Shown one piece after another: positions 60,110-64,000 of a stretch of DNA of 64,000 bases. The stretch covers positions 306,143 through 370,142 of the forward strand of contig NZ_JAQFVF010000089.1 of the NCBI RefSeq assembly GCF_027789125.1, read 5' to 3'. The first letter of the stretch is position 1, and each line of letters begins with the position of its first letter. This DNA comes from Paenibacillus aestuarii (GTDB taxonomy: Bacteria > Bacillota > Bacilli > Paenibacillales > NBRC-103111). A program made the position numbers and the translations under genes. The notes under the pieces are model-generated. The model saw only the letters and a program-made list of their open reading frames with translations, was not told the origin of the DNA and made no database searches.

Positions 60110-60189
60110 AATTTCATAGTAATACGCTTTCATTCGCGCGTCAATACATCTTTTTATAGAAAATCAGTGCCGTCTTTAGTCACATGTAC

Positions 60190-60228
60190 AAAAGTCTGAT
60201 CAATCTCATCAAGATCGCTCAGACTTTT
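60190..60228 (-). terminator. Terminator of the ComFB-like gene
   Basis: AAAAGTCTGA/TCAGACTTTT, a perfect 10-bp stem with a 19-base loop; T tract on the minus-strand exit. Confidence 0.68.
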
Positions 60229-60241
60229 CGTGTTTCTGCCA

Positions 60242-60529
60242 TTATTGCCTTGTTTCTTCAACAGTCACATGGTGCTGGTTTTGCTCCACGATAATGGCCG
60301 CGCTCATCAATTCTTTTAAAATATCGGATTGAAGCTGCGTGTTCAAATATAAACTTTTGACAAATAGTTGTCCTCTTTCGCTGGACGTATATTTGGGAGG
60401 AATTCGGTTCAAGACGATCGCTTGAATATCTTCCTTGCATTGGTCGCATGCGCATTTCAGCTCGTAGCTTTTTTGAAATTCCTCAAATGAATGGCTGACA
60501 ATGGCTTCGACGGCATTGATGAGTCCCAT
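60242..60529 (-). CDS. ComFB-family protein
   Basis: A 95-residue protein with the ComFB layout: N-terminal helix (LINAVEAIVSHSFEEFQ), the Cys pair CACDQCKEDIQAIVLNRIPPKYTSSERGQLF (about residues 27-56) and a C-terminal helix. In Bacillus, comFB lies in the late competence comF operon, but its exact role is unclear; some relatives in other phyla bind cyclic dinucleotides. Here it stands alone, away from comFA/comFC. GAGGAGG precedes the ATG. Confidence 0.8.
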   Translation of the reverse strand: MGLINAVEAIVSHSFEEFQKSYELKCACDQCKEDIQAIVLNRIPPKYTSSERGQLFVKSLYLNTQLQSDILKELMSAAIIVEQNQHHVTVEETRQ

Positions 60530-60601
60530 GGGGGTGCTTCCTCCTCGACAAGAATACCTCTATTGTAGCATTTTCATCATTTAAATAAAATTATTGTTAA
60601 C

Positions 60602-60642
60602 AAAAATAAAAAAGGCTGCGCTTCATGATGATGCGAGCCCTT
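60602..60642 (-). terminator. Terminator of the racemase gene, beyond the repeat array
   Basis: Minus-strand stem AAGGGCTCGC/GCGCAGCCTT (one mismatched pair) followed by TTTTTTATTTTTG. It lies after the 39-bp repeats, so they are part of the racemase mRNA's 3' untranslated region. Confidence 0.72.
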
Positions 60643-60654
60643 TTGGTAAACGGT

Positions 60655-60966
60655 TAAGCCCAAGCAAACTCTATGCTTTGTTCGGCGCGAAAATAAGCCT
60701 AAGCAAACTCTACGCTTTGTTCAGCAAGAACCTAAGCCTAAGCGAACTCTACGCTTTGTCCAGCAAGAACCTAAGCCAAAGCAAACTCTACGCTTTGTCC
60801 AGCAAGAACCTAAGCCAGAGCAAACTCTACGCTTTCTTCAGCAAGAACCTAAGCCAGAGCGAACTCTACGCTTTGTCCAGCAAGAACCTAAGCCAAAGCG
60901 AACTCTACGCTTTGTCCAGCAAGAACCTATGCCAGAGCGAACTCTACACTTTCTTCGGCGTGAATA
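60655..60966 (-). repeat. Eight 39-bp tandem units derived from the racemase 3' end
   Basis: Units begin at 60655, 60694, 60733, 60772, 60811, 60850, 60889 and 60928; the last is the authentic end of the racemase gene. On the minus strand each reads ...SVEFALA, stop, VLA, with only a few substitutions. The unit is exactly 13 codons, so all copies stay in the gene's frame and keep the TAG stop. The opposite strand has an accidental open frame through the array. Confidence 0.9.
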
Positions 60967-61616
60967 CGGGTTGTGTCGAATAGCGGAATACCTGTATCTT
61001 CCTGCTGCACGAGCAGCGGAATTTCTGTACAACCGAGAATGATGCCTTCCGCCCCTTGCGCGTGCAGCCGCTCGATAATCTCGATAAATTTCGCTTTGGA
61101 CTCAGGTGTGCACACGCCTTTGAAAAGCTCATTGCGCAGCACGCTGTGAACGAGTTCACGCTCATCATCCTGCGGAATCACTGCTTCGATGCCTTGACGC
61201 TGCAGCCGCTCGCGGTAAAACTCCTGCTCCATCGTGTAGCGTGTCCCCATGAGACCGACTCTGCGCAGCCCCTGCTGCTTAATGCGCTCGGCTGTCACAT
61301 CAATGATATGCAATAGTGGTATGCTTACCGCCGCCTGCACTTCATCCGCCATGCGGTGCATCGTATTGGTGCAGATGACAATTACGTCCGCCCCGCCGGC
61401 TTCCAGCCGCTGTGCCGCTTCCACCATCACCTTCGTCGCTTCGTCCCACTCGCCCGCTTCTTGCAGCTTAACCACCTCTTCAAAATCCATCGAATACAGC
61501 ATACACTTCGCAGAATGCAGCTTGCCCATGCGCTCATTCATGATGCGATTGATATGGCGGTAGTATTCTGTCGTGGATTCCCAGCTGAGACCGCCGATAA
61601 GACCGATTGTTTTCAT
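60927..61616 (-). CDS. Aspartate/glutamate racemase family protein
   Basis: A 229-residue enzyme from the ATG at 61616 (GGGGG upstream). MKTIGLIGGLSWESTTEYYRHIN is the family N-terminus. The two catalytic Cys are in VICTNTMH (near residue 84) and LGCTEIPLL (near 195). It racemises an amino acid, most likely aspartate, without PLP. Divergent from a MocR regulator. The final codons are the source of a 39-bp tandem repeat array in its 3' untranslated region. Confidence 0.9.
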   Translation of the reverse strand: MKTIGLIGGLSWESTTEYYRHINRIMNERMGKLHSAKCMLYSMDFEEVVKLQEAGEWDEATKVMVEAAQRLEAGGADVIVICTNTMHRMADEVQAAVSIPLLHIIDVTAERIKQQGLRRVGLMGTRYTMEQEFYRERLQRQGIEAVIPQDDERELVHSVLRNELFKGVCTPESKAKFIEIIERLHAQGAEGIILGCTEIPLLVQQEDTGIPLFDTTRIHAEESVEFALA

Positions 61617-61698
61617 TTCGTTTGCCCCCAATTCTCGTGATCGTCTATGGCCGACTATCATTCGTCGTCTTTTCTTGATATCATCATAATACTTAGAG

Positions 61699-61746
61699 AT
61701 CTGGTTTAAAAAGATCCACGTTTTTATCATTTTTATAGTACCAGAT
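61699..61746. promoter_or_regulatory. Inverted half sites between racemase and MocR genes
   Basis: ATCTGGT (61699-61705) and ACCAGAT (61740-61746) are perfect inverted 7-mers in the divergent promoter region. MocR proteins such as GabR bind two short half sites, so these are candidates. Confidence 0.35.
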
Positions 61747-61768
61747 AATATGAAGGAGGGCGGCGTTC

Positions 61769-63259
61769 ATGCTTCTCACGGTCGATCGCGGCAAACCACA
61801 AACATTAACGATCCAAGTCTATGAACAAATACGCGAAGCAATCTGGAATGAAGTGCTGCGGGAGGGCATCAAGCTGCCCTCTTCCCGGGAACTTGCGCAG
61901 CAGAGCGGCGTGTCGCGCAACATTGTTATGGAAGCCTACGACCAGTTGCTTGCCGAAGGCTACTTAGAGGTGCGGCCGCGCTCCGGCACCTATGTCGCTG
62001 ACGGCGCATCGCTGCGCCACCGGCCAGGTCCTGTTGGCGACAGGGGTGGCGCCGGTGCGGGTGGAGGTGCCGGCCGCCGAGCTGGCGCTGGGCAGCATGA
62101 GCCGCAGTCGTCCGAATATGCGGAGCGCGCATGGATTGATTTCCATGCCAGCCGTCCTGCGACGGATTATTTTCCGCGCCACCTGTGGGGCAGGCTCGCC
62201 AAAGAAGCGTGTTACGAATCGCCGGAGCACTCGTTCGGTTATTTGGAGCCAGAAGGCGCGTTGAAATTAAGGCGCGTTCTGGCTCCGTATTTGCGGCAAG
62301 TGCGCGGCGTTCATTGCCAGCCCGGGCAAATTCTGATTACGGGCGGCGCCACGCAAGCGTTGTACCTCATCACGAAGCTGCTCACCGATCCGCAAGGGTA
62401 TATCGCCGCAGAAGATCCTACCGCCAGCGAGATGCGCTCGATTTTCACCTATGCCGGGGCTGAGGTGCGGCCAATCCCAGTAGACGATAAGGGCATCCTC
62501 CCCGACCGGCTGTCCCGCAGCGACAGTCCTCGCTTCGTGTTCGTCACGCCATCGCACCAATTCCCGCTCGGTGGCACGCTGCCGATTCAACGGCGAATTC
62601 AACTCATCGACTACGCACGTGCGATGAATTGCTATATCGTTGAAGACGACTATGACAGCGAGTTCACGTACGACGGCGTTCCGATCCACGCCATGCAGGG
62701 TCTCGACCCGGAGCGAGTCATTTATGTCGGCACATTCAGCAAAATATTGTCGCCATCGCTCCGCATCGGCTATGTCGTGCTGCCGCAGTCGCTGCTGCCT
62801 GCTTTTCGCACCAGCAAATGGTATCTCGACCGGCACACCTCCGCCTTGGAGCAGCTTATCCTTGCCCGTTTCATCGAACAAGGGCACCTGGATCGGCATA
62901 TTCGCAGAATGCGCAAAGTGTACAGGAAGCGCAGAGAAGTGTTGATCAGAAGCCTGTCCGAGCATTTTGGCGAGGTGGACATTTTAGGTCATGCCGCGGG
63001 GATGCACCTGGTCGTTCGTTTCAAGCAAGTCAGCTTCAGCGAAGCGCTGCTTGAACGTATCCAATCAGCCGGCGTCCTCGTTTATCCGGTGGAACAATTC
63101 GCCTTGCAAAAAGGCGCGTATACAAACAGCATCGTGCTCGGCTATGGCGGACTGACAACGGATTTGATCAAGGAGGGCATCAGGCGGATGAAGATAGTGA
63201 TGGCGGAGATGCCGGAGATGGGGCTGGCTGTTGGAGATGATCATTTGTTAAATGAATGA
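61769..63259 (+). CDS. MocR-family regulator (GntR HTH fused to aminotransferase domain)
   Basis: A 496-residue protein. GntR winged helix about residues 12-77 (IQVYEQIREAIWNEVLREGIKLPSSRELAQQSGVSRNIVMEAYDQLLAEGYL). A Gly/Arg-rich linker of about 35 residues follows, then a fold-type I aminotransferase-like domain with VEDDYDSEF and the PLP lysine in VGTFSKILSPSLRIGY (near 325). MocR proteins sense PLP-amino acid adducts. It faces the racemase gene and probably controls it. GAAGGAGGG precedes the ATG. Confidence 0.9.
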   Translation: MLLTVDRGKPQTLTIQVYEQIREAIWNEVLREGIKLPSSRELAQQSGVSRNIVMEAYDQLLAEGYLEVRPRSGTYVADGASLRHRPGPVGDRGGAGAGGGAGRRAGAGQHEPQSSEYAERAWIDFHASRPATDYFPRHLWGRLAKEACYESPEHSFGYLEPEGALKLRRVLAPYLRQVRGVHCQPGQILITGGATQALYLITKLLTDPQGYIAAEDPTASEMRSIFTYAGAEVRPIPVDDKGILPDRLSRSDSPRFVFVTPSHQFPLGGTLPIQRRIQLIDYARAMNCYIVEDDYDSEFTYDGVPIHAMQGLDPERVIYVGTFSKILSPSLRIGYVVLPQSLLPAFRTSKWYLDRHTSALEQLILARFIEQGHLDRHIRRMRKVYRKRREVLIRSLSEHFGEVDILGHAAGMHLVVRFKQVSFSEALLERIQSAGVLVYPVEQFALQKGAYTNSIVLGYGGLTTDLIKEGIRRMKIVMAEMPEMGLAVGDDHLLNE

Positions 63260-63381
63260 CGCTGCCCGGCCGCGGCTCTCGGCGGTAGCGCTTGCCGCTT
63301 AGTACCTGTCAATCCCGAACGATAGTGATGTGATGGTTCTGCTGGCGTCCTTGTTGGAGATGTCATATTTGTGGCGGTGCT

Positions 63382-63485
63382 CAGGCTGGCGGTGGGAGAG
63401 CTAGTATTCGTGGTGGATGCACAGGCTGTCGGTGGGAGAGCTAATATTCGTGGTGGGTGCACAGGCTGGCGATGGGAGAAGTAAG
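63382..63485. repeat. 40-bp tandem repeat, about 2.6 copies
   Basis: Units start at 63382, 63422 and 63462 (last one partial and diverging). They share CAGGCTG-CGGTGGGAGAG and ATTCGTGGTGG. A weaker copy may precede them at 63361. It follows the MocR gene. Nothing else is recognisable in 63260-63381 or 63486-63564. Confidence 0.75.
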
Positions 63486-63564
63486 CGTTACTGTATAGCC
63501 CAGGAGGTGGTAAGGGAGTTAACTAGTGTTGAGGAAAAATCGTTGAGAGGCTAAGCTGGTGCCA

Positions 63565-64000
63565 CTGCTCCGCGCAGTTTTTCCGTAGTCCGACTTTACC
63601 CAATTGCAGCCGCCACGGACGCACCTTTTAGCGATGTAGTCCGATTTCGCCCAATTACAGCGGCCTTTTCGCGCCCGAACAAGCGAAAAACCGGCTGTAA
63701 TTGGGTATTTCCGGACTACAGCATGTTCAGTCCCGCATGAAGCTTCTGCAATTGGGTTTTTCCGGACTACAGCAGAACTGCTCCGCGCAGTTTATCCGTA
63801 GTCCGACTTTACCCAATTGCAGACGCCATGGACGCACCTTTTTGCGATGTAGTCCGATTTTGCCCAATTACAGCGGCCTTTTCGCGCCCGAACAAGCGAA
63901 AAACTGGCTGTAATTGGGTATTTCCGGACTACAGCATGTTCAGTCCCGCATGAAGCTTCTGCAATTGGGTTTTTCCGGACTACAGCAGAACTGCTCCGCG
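63565..64000. repeat. 213-bp tandem repeat with four 25-bp palindromic elements per unit
   Basis: The unit at 63565-63777 is repeated almost exactly at 63778-63990, and a third copy begins at 63991 and runs off the window. Each unit has two forward elements (63585-63609, 63636-63660) and two inverted ones (63695-63719, 63746-63770) of the form GTAGTCCG-N6-CCCAATT-R-CAG. The inner pair plus flanking TTTTCGC/GCGAAAA form a very long hairpin, nested inside the outer pair. No open frame of note. Confidence 0.9.

Noticed and set aside
60594..60983. 129-residue plus-strand frame rich in SKNLSQSELYALS repeats
   Set aside because: It is the antisense reading of the 39-bp array derived from the racemase gene end; the unit length of 13 codons keeps any stop-free frame open by chance. 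No ribosome binding site.

Overview
This 64 kb window looks like chromosome from a Paenibacillus-type endospore-forming Firmicute. The evidence is strong GGAGG-type ribosome binding sites, many TTG/GTG starts, lipoprotein sugar-binding proteins next to LplB/LplC-type permeases, a membrane-anchored Cache/AraC regulator, NupNOPQ-type nucleoside transport and moderate GC. I see no tRNA, rRNA or CRISPR array. The species assignment is inference.

Layout. 1-7.5 kb: the 3' part of a metallophosphoesterase, a DMT permease, an MBL hydrolase, then an exported amine oxidase, an exported RidA and TatA facing a short GlnR/TnrA-like regulator and TatC, followed by a LysR regulator. 7.5-18.6 kb: a polysaccharide-use locus with a PL8 lyase, GH29 fucosidase, sugar ABC transporter and AraC-type sensor. 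An 18-bp motif is shared by its two promoters. 18.7-22.7 kb: TerC, ribokinase, an iron alcohol dehydrogenase, a frameshifted small gene, an L,D-transpeptidase and a Cys-rich protein. 22.7-26.4 kb: a decayed, AT-richer island with a broken GH51 gene, a ~160-bp tandem repeat, an IS1595-type transposase-like gene behind two LexA-like boxes, and a 12-bp minisatellite. 26.5-36.2 kb: a Gfo/Idh oxidoreductase, a 1734-residue Ser/Thr kinase-AAA-GAF-histidine kinase, an FAD oxidoreductase and a divergent pseudokinase-PASTA protein. 36.3-42.3 kb: a nucleoside ABC transporter with a molybdopterin oxidoreductase and a nucleoside phosphorylase. 42.5-48.4 kb: a sulfonate/organosulfur locus split into two divergent units, each with a leader that can form mutually exclusive hairpins. 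48.5-54.3 kb: pckA, a hydroxypyruvate-isomerase-like protein, and tdh-kbl with a divergent XRE-cupin regulator. 54.4-60.1 kb: a second sugar ABC operon with a Gfo/Idh enzyme and LacI regulator. 60.2-64 kb: a ComFB-like protein, an aspartate/glutamate racemase whose 3' end has been duplicated as 39-bp repeats, a MocR regulator, then a 40-bp repeat and a 213-bp palindrome-rich tandem repeat running off the window.

The most notable points are: (1) a self-contained Tat module in which the amine oxidase and an exported RidA appear to act on the same chemistry outside the cytoplasm, with two near-consensus GlnR/TnrA boxes at the divergent promoter; (2) paired attenuator-like leaders in the sulfur locus; (3) a transposase-like gene lacking its usual catalytic residue but placed under apparent SOS control; (4) an AraC operator motif deduced from two promoters; (5) several distinct tandem-repeat families, one built from a gene's own stop-codon region and one from inverted 25-bp elements.
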